From MED-G78 sp964343355 (GTDB taxonomy: Bacteria > Pseudomonadota > Gammaproteobacteria > Magnimaribacterales > D2472), in contig CAYFJC010000004.1 in NCBI GenBank assembly GCA_964343355.1, positions 1 to 45,846 of the forward strand: 45,846 nucleotides of DNA, given 5' to 3'. Below the pieces are notes generated by a model that saw only the letters and a list, made by a program, of their open reading frames with translations, searched no databases and had not been told where the DNA came from. This document shows, piece by piece, positions 7,621 to 16,626 of the stretch; position 1 is the first letter of the stretch, and the number at the start of each line of letters is the position of its first letter. A program made the position numbers and the translations under genes.

Positions 7621-9688
7621 GATTTCTTTTTAAGAATTTTTCCATTTCTACATAAAGCTCTAGATTGTTTGTTTCTGCGTAAAAACCATGAGCTTCATCA
7701 CCTCTAATCATATATTCAAAAGGAATGCTTTTATCTTCAAGCGCATTCTTTAATTCTATAACCTGTTTGTAAGAAACATTTCTATCGCGTCTTCCGTGGA
7801 CTACAAAAAGCTCACCCTTTATATTATCTAAATAATTAATGGGACTGGCTCTCTCAAGTAAAGCTCTGTCATCATCCTGATGACCCATGCCCTTATTCCA
7901 AGACGGTCTTCCCATATCTGCAAACATCCACTGCTTGTCTCCCATGATGCTAACAAGATTAACAACACCAACATAATTGATAGCGCATTTAAATAGATCT
8001 GGATTTTTTGTAATACCTACCATTGCTGAATAGCCACCATAACTTGCACCGGAAATACAAACATTCTCCATATCAACATAACCCTTATCATTAGCCCAAA
8101 ACAGACCATCAAGAAGATCTGTATGCATATCAAGCGACCATTGCTTTTTAGCTGCATTCATATGATTAAGACCATAACCAGTTGAGCCTCTAAAGTTAAC
8201 TTGAACAACACCATAACCTCGAGTTGCATAAAGCTGGACCTCTCTTCTAAATCCGTGAACATCTTTTGCATGAGGGCCGCCATGAGGATGAAGTATAAAA
8301 GGTATTTTTGTACCTTTTTTATAGTTTGGCGGTAGTGTTATATAACCATGAATTTTTAGTCCATCTCTTGCTGTGAAGCTAAAAGGCTCCATTTTTCCAA
8401 ATTCATACTCTTCAAGCCACGGCGCATACTTATCAATAAGTTGAAGTCCTACTTTAGGGTCATACAAGTAAGTAGTTCTAATATGACGATCAGATGAGGT
8501 GTTAATAATGAATTTATCAAAATTATCATTTGCACTAATTGAGACAGTTTGATCTGGAAAAGCCGCTTCAATACCTTGTCTTACATTCGCATAGTTTTGG
8601 TCAAAGTAGATGTACTCTCTTTTATTTGTGTAATAAGACAATCCTAATAACTTTTTATTCACTACATCCTTAATAACATATCCATCTGAACTTCCCCATT
8701 CAGGATTTGAGAAATCAAAATCAGGGTCATGTAAAACTTTTTCTACAAACTTTCTAGTTTTAGTATCAAATAACCACAAGGCATTAGTGTCTGTATGTTC
8801 ATGAACAGAGCCATCTACATTAATTGCTTGACCCACACCAAATAAATGCCTGTTATCAAAATCAAATGTAGTAGGGTGGAAGCAGGCCTCTCTATTTTCA
8901 CAACTCCACATTTTTTCAAATGATCCATCTGTTGGGTTGTATAAGTAGTAGTAGGTAAATAAACCATCTCTAGGGGAATTAGGATTACCGTCCTCTCCTT
9001 TATCATGACTGCTTGAAAAAGCTCTAGGAACTCCGTCATTGTCTAATATCCATGAGCCAAACATCTCATCCTCAAGAGCTGGCTCAGCTGCTACTAGGGT
9101 AGTTTTATTTGTATCCAGGTCCAGCATGTAAACATCTCTATATTTATAAGCAATAGAAGGCCTTCTATTAATACTAATAAGAACCTTATTTGGAAATTGA
9201 GGAAGGGTGCTTACCATTCTAGGATATTTAATGCCTCCACTTTTACTTTGCTTGGCTTTGTATAAAACTTTTTGATTTTTACCATCTCTATCAATTCTAT
9301 AAAGTGAGTAGCTATCCATATTCATACCCGTGCCCGCTTGTCGATCAAAGGCTCTAGTGATGTAAAGAGTTTTATCATTAAGCCAGCTAAAAGAACTCAC
9401 TCTTGCATTCATGCTTGTTCCAGATATTCTTTGGGCTTTCATTCCGTCCTCTAAATCAATAACAACAAGGACATTAATCATTTCATTATCTTCAGGTTCG
9501 TCTATTGAACATGTAGGTGTTGTTGATGGAACCATGGCTGCGTAATATCTTCCAGAAGGAGAAAGTGTTCCGCCTGATGCGCTACCACCACATAATAACT
9601 TTTCTAAAGGTATTGGTTCAGCATTGATAGGGTTAGTAAAATTAATACTTAATAAGATTAAGAAGCTAAATATTTTAAATGATTTCAT
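7613..9688 (-). CDS. Exported S9-family prolyl oligopeptidase-like peptidase
   Basis: 691 aa. The signal peptide (about 1-23, ending INA) predicts a periplasmic location. A beta-propeller-like N-terminal half (to about 430) precedes the catalytic alpha/beta hydrolase domain. The triad is clear: Ser549 in GASYGGY, Asp635 in HGRRDR and His667 in GDEAHGFY. HPHGGPHA (oxyanion region) and GYGVVQVNFRGSTGYG are typical of S9 acylaminoacyl/dipeptidyl peptidases. Such enzymes cut short peptides, which suits a neighbour of a TonB-dependent receptor. A near-perfect palindrome lies 18 nt upstream of its ATG, matching one before the MacAB-type operon. AAGG lies about 7 nt before the ATG on the minus strand. 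Confidence 0.92.
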   Translation of the reverse strand: MKSFKIFSFLILLSINFTNPINAEPIPLEKLLCGGSASGGTLSPSGRYYAAMVPSTTPTCSIDEPEDNEMINVLVVIDLEDGMKAQRISGTSMNARVSSFSWLNDKTLYITRAFDRQAGTGMNMDSYSLYRIDRDGKNQKVLYKAKQSKSGGIKYPRMVSTLPQFPNKVLISINRRPSIAYKYRDVYMLDLDTNKTTLVAAEPALEDEMFGSWILDNDGVPRAFSSSHDKGEDGNPNSPRDGLFTYYYLYNPTDGSFEKMWSCENREACFHPTTFDFDNRHLFGVGQAINVDGSVHEHTDTNALWLFDTKTRKFVEKVLHDPDFDFSNPEWGSSDGYVIKDVVNKKLLGLSYYTNKREYIYFDQNYANVRQGIEAAFPDQTVSISANDNFDKFIINTSSDRHIRTTYLYDPKVGLQLIDKYAPWLEEYEFGKMEPFSFTARDGLKIHGYITLPPNYKKGTKIPFILHPHGGPHAKDVHGFRREVQLYATRGYGVVQVNFRGSTGYGLNHMNAAKKQWSLDMHTDLLDGLFWANDKGYVDMENVCISGASYGGYSAMVGITKNPDLFKCAINYVGVVNLVSIMGDKQWMFADMGRPSWNKGMGHQDDDRALLERASPINYLDNIKGELFVVHGRRDRNVSYKQVIELKNALEDKSIPFEYMIRGDEAHGFYAETNNLELYVEMEKFLKRNLN

Positions 9689-9705
9689 TTTAAGCCTTTT
9701 TTAGA

Positions 9706-9729
9706 TATGTAAAGTTTCCTTTACATATT
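9706..9729 (-). promoter_or_regulatory. Palindromic operator before the S9 peptidase gene
   Basis: Perfect 10-bp inverted repeat: ATATGTAAAG at 9706-9715, spacer TTTC, CTTTACATAT at 9720-9729. Read towards the peptidase, the core is TATGTAAAG-GAAA-CTTTACATA. The site at 17886-17907 has the same arms and spacer TGAA, so 20 of 22 positions agree. It ends 18 nt before the peptidase start, where a repressor would block the promoter. The regulator is not encoded in a recognisable way nearby. Confidence 0.75.
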
Positions 9730-9808
9730 AGTTAATAATTTAATATTTGCAACTAATATATAAGATTTAACATACAAAGAATAGATATAAATATATAGAC
9801 ATTCAGGC

Positions 9809-9837
9809 TTGCAAAAATTAAAAATAGCATGAATAAT
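9809..9837 (+). promoter_or_regulatory. Possible promoter for the first TonB-dependent receptor
   Basis: TTGCAA at 9809-9814, a 17-nt spacer and AATAAT at 9832-9837 give a plausible sigma70 promoter and a leader of about 57 nt. The leader contains a 6-bp hairpin (TAAATC 9852-9857 with GATTTA 9863-9868) and the Shine-Dalgarno GGGGA at 9891-9895. Other AT-rich hexamers in the 180-nt gap could serve instead. Confidence 0.35.
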
Positions 9838-9900
9838 GGTTGGAACGTGCTTAAATCGTGATGATTTATGCTATTTAAATTTTTTTATATGGGGAAACAT

Positions 9901-12891
9901 ATGAATAGACTACAACTATCTTTGCTATTTTTAATAGCTTTTACTTTTGCACCGTTTAACGTTATCGCTGATGAACCAGTTGATGAAGTTGAAGAGGTTG
10001 CTACAACTGAAACAGAATCTGATGATTCTGATGAGGATGTAACCGACGTAGGTCGTGTTACTGTTACCGGTTCTAGAATTAAAAGAATCGATATCGAAGG
10101 AGCTACTCCTGTAACAGTTATCACTAGAACTGACATCGACCAAGCTGGTTACGGTACAGTTTTTGATGCTGTGTCTAACTTAACCCAGAATATTGGTGAA
10201 ACTGCTGGTGAAAATTTCCAGGCTGGTTTCACACCTGCTAACCAAGTTGTAGATTTAAGAGACTTTGGTCCAGGTAGAACATTGGTTCTTGTTAATGGTA
10301 AAAGAATGGCTGATTACCCGTTTCCTTATAATGGTAACTCTGCTTCATTTAACTGGGCTTCTATTCCCCTAGCTGCAGTTGAAAGAATCGAAGTATTAAC
10401 AGCTGGAGCTTCTTCCGTTTACGGTTCAGATGCTATTGCTGGTGTTATTAACGTTGTTCTTGTTGAAGGCGTTGAGAAGAGTACTGTAAGAGTAACTGCT
10501 GGTGAATACCTTCAGTCAAGAGATGGATTTGGTAAAGAGTACGGAATTGAGTTCACAACAGGTGGAGTTGCAGATAAATTCTCATGGACTCTTGCAGCTG
10601 AATTTACTCATTTAGATCCTCTTACTACTAAAGATAGAGATGATTATGATGACTATGATGATGGTAAAGGCTCAGATAATAACGTTCCTTGGTACGCAGC
10701 AAGAATGTACGGAGCAAATATTTATGCAACTGGTTATCAATTCTGGGGTCCAAGTGATATGGCAGGACCTGATGGAAATCTAATGGGATGGACTTGTCAG
10801 GGTACAACTAACATCGATGGTGTTATTGAAACTACTTATGACCAGTACTATGAAACAACTAGAGTTGGAAAAGCTTGTATAAGAGAAGAAAATCCACCTC
10901 AAACAATTTGGAATGAAAGAGACAATGCATCAGTATTCTTTGCTGGTTCATACACTATTTCTGAAACTATGGAGCTTTACGCTAAAGCAATGCAGTTTAA
11001 TACTGAAACAACTGGAACTTATTTCAATAGTTTCTATTATCCTGATGGAGGAACTCCATGGTCAATGGGTTACTCTAACTACGGTCCTCAAGGAACTGGT
11101 CTACCAAACCCAAGAACTGGTGGAACTTTATACATGATGGATTGGTACGGTATTAAAATGTTTAACCCACCAACATGGGATAATGCTTTCGAAGAGCAAT
11201 CTAATACTGTTGATTTAGGTCTTAGAGGAACTTTATCAAACGGTTGGGAATATGATATTTCAGCAACTCTTAATGACTATGAGTCAGATTCAACTGGCCA
11301 GTTATGGTTAAGTGAAGAGATGGAAGCACTATATTTCAACATCGGTCAAAATGATGCTTTAGGTAATCCTTGTGTTATGGACGCTTTTGATCTTTATGCG
11401 GATGGTTACTGGAGTGGAAGTCCTGGTGACGCTACTGACCCATATAATGGTTACTATTACGCTTACAACTGGGGACAGCCTACATGTTTAAATGCAGAGT
11501 GGTTCTATGATGGAGCTGACTTTGATTACCAAAACTACATGGCTACTAATGATGAGCATGCTGAGTCTTATTCAGACTTCTATACTGCATCACTAGTTGG
11601 TGAGTTTGGTATGTTAGGTGGTGGACCAATTGGTTTTGCTGCTGTTGTTGAGTACCAAGATCATGGCTATACAGTTATACCTTCAGCACTTAATGTTGCA
11701 GGAAAATTATGGGGTTCAGGTTATACAGATGGTGGCGGAAGCAGAGATAGATATGCTTTTGGTGGAGAATTAAGATTCCCAATCACTACTGAATTTGCAG
11801 TTTCATTATCAGCTCGTAACGATAAGTATGACGATAAAGCTGTAAACGTTGACAGAACAACACTTGGTGGTAACTTTGAGTGGAGACCGGCTGATAACTT
11901 TATGTTAAGAGGTTCATGGTCTGAGTCATTCAGAGCTCCTGATATGCAAAGAGCTTTCTTAGAAGAAGTTCAAGGCTATACAAGTGGTATCGATTACTAC
12001 CAGTGCTGGTTAGTTAATGGTGCTCTTGATAATTGTGGTGAGTACAACAAAATTAATATCGAAGCTATTACTACAGGTAATAAAAATCTTAAAGATGAAG
12101 CTGGTGACTCTTATTCATTAGGTTTCGTTTGGGAGCCTGCTGATAGATTTACTGTAACAGTAGATGCTTATAAAGTTGTTCTTAAAGATATTGTTTCAAA
12201 CAGTAGCTTAGGACAAATTAGAATCGATGAAGCTTATTGTAGAGCTCAGCAAGCTGGAACTCCAATTGCTAACTCTCCTGAATACAGTGCAGGATATTGT
12301 CAGCAAGTCTATGACAGTATTGTTCGTGGTGGAAGACCAACAGGTGTAGAGCCTAATGATCCACTTGCTATCCCTGGTATTGAGCAGTTATTTAACACTC
12401 CTCTAAACATTGCATCGCAAGAGTATCAAGGATTTGACTGGGCAATGTCATATTCATTAATTACAGATAAAGCTGGTGATTTCGGATTCTCTGCAAGAGG
12501 TTCAAATCAAGTTAATCTTAAATCTGCAACACTTCCTGGCGAATCAAGAGTCAGCTACATGAATTCATCTTACGTCGTAAGATCAAGACAAGTAGTTGGT
12601 GCTAGCTGGTCTTTACAAGACTGGTCAGCTTCAATGTCTGTAAGCAGAATTGGACATGTTAACTATGTTGAAGACACAAAAGGTAGCCCATATTTCTCAA
12701 CTAACTTAACAGTTGGTTATGATATTAGTGATGATATGTATGTTGCTATCGTTGGAAATAACATCTTTGATGCTTTCCCAGATAGAGATGCAGCATATGG
12801 TGGTAGTTCTTACTATCCATTCCATGTAAATGCTAACTTGTATCCTATTACTGGACCTTCAATTAATGCTATTTTCCAAATGAGCTTCTAA
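9901..12891 (+). CDS. TonB-dependent outer-membrane receptor (large)
   Basis: 996 aa from ATG 9901, chosen because GGGGA lies 5 nt upstream and the signal peptide (about 1-24, ending VIA) starts there; ATG 9868 would add an odd 11-residue tail. After a very acidic linker (DEPVDEVEEV...SDDSDEDVTD) comes a TonB-box-like DVGRVTVTGSR. The plug domain (about 60-190) includes RTLVLVNGKRM, ERIEVLTAGASSVYGSDAIAGVINV. A 22-strand-type barrel ends in aromatic Phe (IFQMSF). Codons look richer in C-ending forms (AAC, TAC) than in neighbours, which suggests high expression. The substrate is unknown; the adjacent peptidase suggests peptides. Followed by a strong terminator and then its likely energising operon. 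Confidence 0.95.
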   Translation: MNRLQLSLLFLIAFTFAPFNVIADEPVDEVEEVATTETESDDSDEDVTDVGRVTVTGSRIKRIDIEGATPVTVITRTDIDQAGYGTVFDAVSNLTQNIGETAGENFQAGFTPANQVVDLRDFGPGRTLVLVNGKRMADYPFPYNGNSASFNWASIPLAAVERIEVLTAGASSVYGSDAIAGVINVVLVEGVEKSTVRVTAGEYLQSRDGFGKEYGIEFTTGGVADKFSWTLAAEFTHLDPLTTKDRDDYDDYDDGKGSDNNVPWYAARMYGANIYATGYQFWGPSDMAGPDGNLMGWTCQGTTNIDGVIETTYDQYYETTRVGKACIREENPPQTIWNERDNASVFFAGSYTISETMELYAKAMQFNTETTGTYFNSFYYPDGGTPWSMGYSNYGPQGTGLPNPRTGGTLYMMDWYGIKMFNPPTWDNAFEEQSNTVDLGLRGTLSNGWEYDISATLNDYESDSTGQLWLSEEMEALYFNIGQNDALGNPCVMDAFDLYADGYWSGSPGDATDPYNGYYYAYNWGQPTCLNAEWFYDGADFDYQNYMATNDEHAESYSDFYTASLVGEFGMLGGGPIGFAAVVEYQDHGYTVIPSALNVAGKLWGSGYTDGGGSRDRYAFGGELRFPITTEFAVSLSARNDKYDDKAVNVDRTTLGGNFEWRPADNFMLRGSWSESFRAPDMQRAFLEEVQGYTSGIDYYQCWLVNGALDNCGEYNKINIEAITTGNKNLKDEAGDSYSLGFVWEPADRFTVTVDAYKVVLKDIVSNSSLGQIRIDEAYCRAQQAGTPIANSPEYSAGYCQQVYDSIVRGGRPTGVEPNDPLAIPGIEQLFNTPLNIASQEYQGFDWAMSYSLITDKAGDFGFSARGSNQVNLKSATLPGESRVSYMNSSYVVRSRQVVGASWSLQDWSASMSVSRIGHVNYVEDTKGSPYFSTNLTVGYDISDDMYVAIVGNNIFDAFPDRDAAYGGSSYYPFHVNANLYPITGPSINAIFQMSF

Positions 12892-12904
12892 GTTCTGGAA
12901 TTTT

Positions 12905-12933
12905 AAAAAAGGCAGCTTGGCTGCCTTTTTTTT
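12905..12933 (+). terminator. Rho-independent terminator after the receptor
   Basis: GGCAGC at 12911-12916, loop TTG, GCTGCC at 12920-12925, extended by A6/T6 pairing and followed by an eight-T tract (12926-12933). This is the strongest terminator in the window. It separates the receptor from the TonB2-type operon. Confidence 0.93.
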
Positions 12934-12974
12934 ATCAAAAATAAATACAAATATATACCTAATATATATATAAT

Positions 12975-13760
12975 ATGCGAGTTATGAAAATGAACAAATA
13001 CCTATTACCGTTGGCACTGTTTTTTTTAGTAAGTACAAGCGCCCAAGAGACTCAAAGAATTGATGAATTAAATGAATCTATTGGAACAAGCACTAAGTCT
13101 TTAAAATCTTCAGCTACCAATCAAGAAACAATCAACACAGTTGATAAGCAGACTAAAGTCCTGGAGTTTGATTATAAAGATACTTATAAAGAGTATGAAA
13201 ATCTTAAACTCTACAATGACCAACTGCAGAAAATTATTGATTCTCAAAATGAAGAGATAGCTTCTATTATTTCCCAGATTGATGAGTTAGATAATACTAA
13301 TATCAATATTATTCCTTTAATGCTGAAAATGACTGCTTCTCTAGAGCAATTCATATCACTAGACGTGCCATTTTTGCTTGAAGAAAGAATGACACGACTA
13401 CAAAGTATAAAAGAAGCAATGGATAGGGGTGACGTTTCTACTTCTGAGAAATTCAGAAAAGTTGCTGAGGCTTATCAAATTGAAAATGATTTTGGAAGAA
13501 CTATTGAGGCTTATAGAGGCTCGGTTAACTTTGAAGGTAAAGAGTTCAACGCAGACTTTTTAAGAATAGGAAGAGTTGCCTTGATGTTTGTTACTACTAA
13601 TGGAGATAAAGCAGCATTCTGGAACAAAGCTACCAATAGTTGGGAAAAATCCTCTAGTGCCCTTAAAAGATCAACTGAAGAAGGTCTAAAAATTGCATTA
13701 AAGCAATCACCTCCATCATTAATTAAAATTCCGGTCACAGTTTATGAAAAAAATAATTAA
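12975..13760 (+). CDS. DUF3450 periplasmic coiled-coil protein of TonB2-type system
   Basis: 261 aa. Signal peptide (about 1-23, ending STSAQ), then long coiled-coil-forming helices (about 25-110), then a compact C-terminal domain containing FRKVAEAYQIENDFGRTIEAY and ADFLRIGRVALMFVTTNG, which I recognise as DUF3450. DUF3450 genes typically precede ttpC-exbB-exbD-tonB, exactly as here. Probably a periplasmic partner of TtpC. Starts at ATG 12975, 12984 or 12990 are all possible. The longest is given; the signal peptide fits the later two equally well, and a TATAAT at 12969-12974 would favour 12984. Confidence 0.85.
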   Translation: MRVMKMNKYLLPLALFFLVSTSAQETQRIDELNESIGTSTKSLKSSATNQETINTVDKQTKVLEFDYKDTYKEYENLKLYNDQLQKIIDSQNEEIASIISQIDELDNTNINIIPLMLKMTASLEQFISLDVPFLLEERMTRLQSIKEAMDRGDVSTSEKFRKVAEAYQIENDFGRTIEAYRGSVNFEGKEFNADFLRIGRVALMFVTTNGDKAAFWNKATNSWEKSSSALKRSTEEGLKIALKQSPPSLIKIPVTVYEKNN

Positions 13761-15099
13761 TTCCTTAATTTTACCAATCATATTGGTTACCAGCTTCCAG
13801 CTTAGTGCTCAGGAAGTTTCTGTATCTCAACCGGTTGTCGTGACTGATATTGAGCAACTATTAGAGTTAGTTAAAGATAGCTCCACTTTAAGATCAGCTG
13901 AAGATAACAAAAGATTAGCGGATTTTAATAAAAGTAAGCAAAAACAAGAAAAACTTCTTGCTGATGCTAAGTGGTTATTAAAAGTCCAAAGTAATCGTGA
14001 AAAGAAGCTAACTAAACAATTTGAAGATAATGACTCAAACTTATCTGATCTTGAGGAGCAACTTAATCTTAAGATTGGAACTCTTGGTGAGTTATTTGGT
14101 GTTGTCCGTCAGTTAAGTGGAGATGCTAAGAGTACGTATAGTCAGTCATTAACTAACTTAGAATTTCCATCTAGGATTGAATTTTTAGGAAACTTAGCCG
14201 AGCGCAAAGAACTTCCAAAAGTTTTTGAATTAGAGCAACTTTGGTATGAGCTATTAAATGAAATGAATGCTTCAGGAAAGGTTTCTAAATTCTCTTCAGA
14301 AGTACTTGATACAAGTGGTGATTCATCTTTACAGGATGTAATCAGAATTGGCCAATTTAACGCTATTGCAGACTCTAACTATCTTAGATTTATTTCTGAA
14401 GAGCAATCTTTAGAGTTCTTATCTAAAAATCCTGAAGGAACTAGATCTTCTTTAAAGAAACTTTCTAATTTTGAGAATGGTGATTATGTAGAATTTTCTA
14501 TTGATCCTACGAGGGGTTCTTTGCTTAATTTAATTCTTCAAAATCCTAGTGTTCTTGAAAGAGTTAATCAGGGTGGATTTGTTGGTTATATTATCTTACT
14601 AATACTTGCTAGCGGTCTTGCTTTAGGTGGACTTAGAGGTGTTTTCTTATTTAATAGCCAAAAGTCCCTTACCAAAGAACTAGAGTCAGGTAAATATGCT
14701 GAAGGCTCACCTTTAAAAGATATAGATGATGTTTTAAAGCAAAAAGATAACTTAGATCAAGATCAACTAGAAACTAAAATTGAAGCTATTTTATCAAGTA
14801 CAGGCCCTCTGTATGAAAAGAGTATAAGCACCATTAAGCTTCTAGCAGCTGTTGCTCCTCTTTTAGGTCTTCTTGGTACAGTTATTGGAATGATTGGTAC
14901 TTTCCAAGCCATTACTTTATTTGGTACTGGAGATCCTAAGCTTATGGCTGAAGGTATTTCTACCGCTCTTGTTACGACTATGCTTGGATTAATAGCAGCA
15001 GTTCCACTATTATTTGTTCATAATCAACTCGATACTAGAAGTCGAGAGATTATCCAATTAATTGAGGAAGAGGCTATAGGTAAAATAGCTTCAAAATAA
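13744..15099 (+). CDS. ttpC: TtpC-like long MotA/TolQ/ExbB proton-channel protein
   Basis: 451 aa. Signal peptide (about 1-23), a long periplasmic coiled-coil region (about 35-270), a membrane segment near 279-300, and a C-terminal ExbB/TolQ domain. That domain contains LAAVAPLLGLLGTVIGMIGTFQAITLFGTGDPKLMAEGISTAL in pieces characteristic of the family, with the second and third membrane helices. The Vibrio TonB2 system needs the homologous TtpC in addition to ExbB2/ExbD2. Overlaps the DUF3450 gene by 17 nt, so tightly coupled. Confidence 0.9.
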   Translation: MKKIINSLILPIILVTSFQLSAQEVSVSQPVVVTDIEQLLELVKDSSTLRSAEDNKRLADFNKSKQKQEKLLADAKWLLKVQSNREKKLTKQFEDNDSNLSDLEEQLNLKIGTLGELFGVVRQLSGDAKSTYSQSLTNLEFPSRIEFLGNLAERKELPKVFELEQLWYELLNEMNASGKVSKFSSEVLDTSGDSSLQDVIRIGQFNAIADSNYLRFISEEQSLEFLSKNPEGTRSSLKKLSNFENGDYVEFSIDPTRGSLLNLILQNPSVLERVNQGGFVGYIILLILASGLALGGLRGVFLFNSQKSLTKELESGKYAEGSPLKDIDDVLKQKDNLDQDQLETKIEAILSSTGPLYEKSISTIKLLAAVAPLLGLLGTVIGMIGTFQAITLFGTGDPKLMAEGISTALVTTMLGLIAAVPLLFVHNQLDTRSREIIQLIEEEAIGKIASK

Positions 15100-15102
15100 T
15101 TA

Positions 15103-15627
15103 ATGCTTTACTACTTACTCCTACCTTTCAGTCTAGTTAATGATTTTATTAATCAGGGTGGAGTAGTTTTACTTGTTTTATTTTTTGTAGCTTCATATAT
15201 GTGGATGCTTATAACCGAAAGATTATATTTTTATAAATTTAGTCTTGATGATTTGATTGCAGACACACACAGCACATACAAAAAATTACTAGGTAATGAT
15301 AGGTGGCTAAATAACAAAATTAAAAGCATGTCTTTAGCTGACATTAACTTACAAAAGAATAAAAATTTAAATCAAATTAAAGGCCTTGTTGCTCTTTGTC
15401 CTTTATTAGGATTACTGGGAACTGTTACAGGAATGATAGAGGTTTTTGACGTTATGGCTTTTACTGGTACTGGTAACCCAAGACTAATGGCTGGCGGCAT
15501 CTCTAAAGCCACGCTACCTACAATGACTGGTTTAGTCATATCAATTACAGGTTTATTTGCTATCACTTTTCTAGAAAGATTTATTAATGATAAAGTTACA
15601 CACCAAACTGAAGTATTTGAAAAATGA
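15103..15627 (+). CDS. exbB: ExbB2-type biopolymer transport protein
   Basis: 174 aa, the short ExbB2 form. Three membrane segments (about 17-37, 95-120, 135-158). The family signature around the second helix is CPLLGLLGTVTGMIEVFDVM followed by TGTGNPRLMAGGISKATLPT. Forms the inner-membrane proton-driven motor with ExbD that energises TonB. Starts 3 nt after TtpC and overlaps ExbD by 4 nt (ATGA). Confidence 0.93.
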   Translation: MLYYLLLPFSLVNDFINQGGVVLLVLFFVASYMWMLITERLYFYKFSLDDLIADTHSTYKKLLGNDRWLNNKIKSMSLADINLQKNKNLNQIKGLVALCPLLGLLGTVTGMIEVFDVMAFTGTGNPRLMAGGISKATLPTMTGLVISITGLFAITFLERFINDKVTHQTEVFEK

Positions 15628-16025
15628 TTAGAAGAAAAAAAAGAATACCTGAAGATTCAACTATAGATATCACGCCTATGCTTGATATTGTTTTTATAAT
15701 GCTTATCTTTTTCATTGTTACTACAACTTTCATTAAAGAGACTGGTGTAGAAGTTAATAGACCAAACGCATCAACAGCCGTTTCAGACAAAAAGGGTAAT
15801 ATATTAATAGCTATTACTGAGAATAATGAAATTTGGATAGACAAAAGAATGATTGATATTAGAGCTGTTAGAGCTAATGTCGAAAGAATGAAAGCAGAAA
15901 ATCCAGAAGGTTCGGTTATTATTCAAGCTGATGAAAACTCTAAGACAGGATTGCTTGTAGAGACTATGGATCAAGTAAGGCTAGCAGGTGTTATGAATGT
16001 ATCTATTGCAGCAGATAAAGACTAA
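15624..16025 (+). CDS. exbD: ExbD-type biopolymer transport protein
   Basis: 133 aa. Short basic cytoplasmic N-terminus (RRKKR), one membrane helix with the essential proton-path aspartate Asp21 in DITPMLDIVFIMLIFF, and a periplasmic domain (about 45-133) ending GVMNVSIAAD. Works with ExbB. ATGA overlap with ExbB and a 29-nt overlap with TonB. Confidence 0.95.
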   Translation: MIRRKKRIPEDSTIDITPMLDIVFIMLIFFIVTTTFIKETGVEVNRPNASTAVSDKKGNILIAITENNEIWIDKRMIDIRAVRANVERMKAENPEGSVIIQADENSKTGLLVETMDQVRLAGVMNVSIAADKD

Positions 16026-16626
16026 AAAAAATTCAGTTTACATAGCAGGTGGGATTAGTTCCGCCTTTTTTCTATTCTTTTTTATGTACTTACTTATACT
16101 TCCTGGCGATCTAGATATAGGCGCTTTAAAGGACAAGCAAATCATAGATTTTATTAGACTTAAAAAAGAAGATAATCTAAATCAAAGAGATAGAAGACTT
16201 CCTGATAAACCGCCACCACCAAAAAGACCACCACCACCAGAATTAGAGACGCCTGATGTTCAAGCATTACCAACTCCTAAATTAGATATAGAGTTTCCTG
16301 ATATAAAGATGCCTATTGATACGAATGGCGCTTTTGTCGGCGGAGGGCAATACTTGGGTGATGGAGGCTTAATACCTTTAGTAAGAATTGCACCAAGATA
16401 TCCTAGAAATGCTTTATTAAAAGGTACTGAGGGATATGTATTAATCGAACTGCTTGTGGATGAGTCAGGCACAGTTTTATCTGCTATTGTGAAAGAATCT
16501 AGACCAAGTACAGTTTTTAATAGGTCAGCAGTCCAAGCTGTACTAAAATGGAAATTTAAACCAAGAGTTGAGGGCGGGGTTGCCATTAAACAAAGAGGTA
16601 TTACCAGGATAGATTTTCAAATATGA
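15997..16626 (+). CDS. tonB: TonB energy-transducing protein
   Basis: 209 aa. One N-terminal membrane anchor (about 16-36), a short proline-rich spacer (DKPPPPKRPPPPELETPDV), and a C-terminal TonB domain (about 125-209): RIAPRYPRNALLKGTEGYVLIELLVDESGTV then FNRSAVQAVLKWKFKPRVEGG. The periplasmic spacer is short, as in TonB2 proteins. The ATG overlaps ExbD by 29 nt. A TTG at 16006 is an alternative start that keeps the anchor. Confidence 0.93.
   Translation: MYLLQQIKTKKNSVYIAGGISSAFFLFFFMYLLILPGDLDIGALKDKQIIDFIRLKKEDNLNQRDRRLPDKPPPPKRPPPPELETPDVQALPTPKLDIEFPDIKMPIDTNGAFVGGGQYLGDGGLIPLVRIAPRYPRNALLKGTEGYVLIELLVDESGTVLSAIVKESRPSTVFNRSAVQAVLKWKFKPRVEGGVAIKQRGITRIDFQI

Noticed and set aside
9706..9729. 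Fur box
   Set aside because: Lacks the GATAAT repeat pattern; TATGTAAAG arms do not resemble Fur sites.
9885..10143. Minus-strand and alternate-frame open frames under the receptor start
   Set aside because: They mirror the acidic linker and plug coding sequence, have no start signals and no family-like protein.
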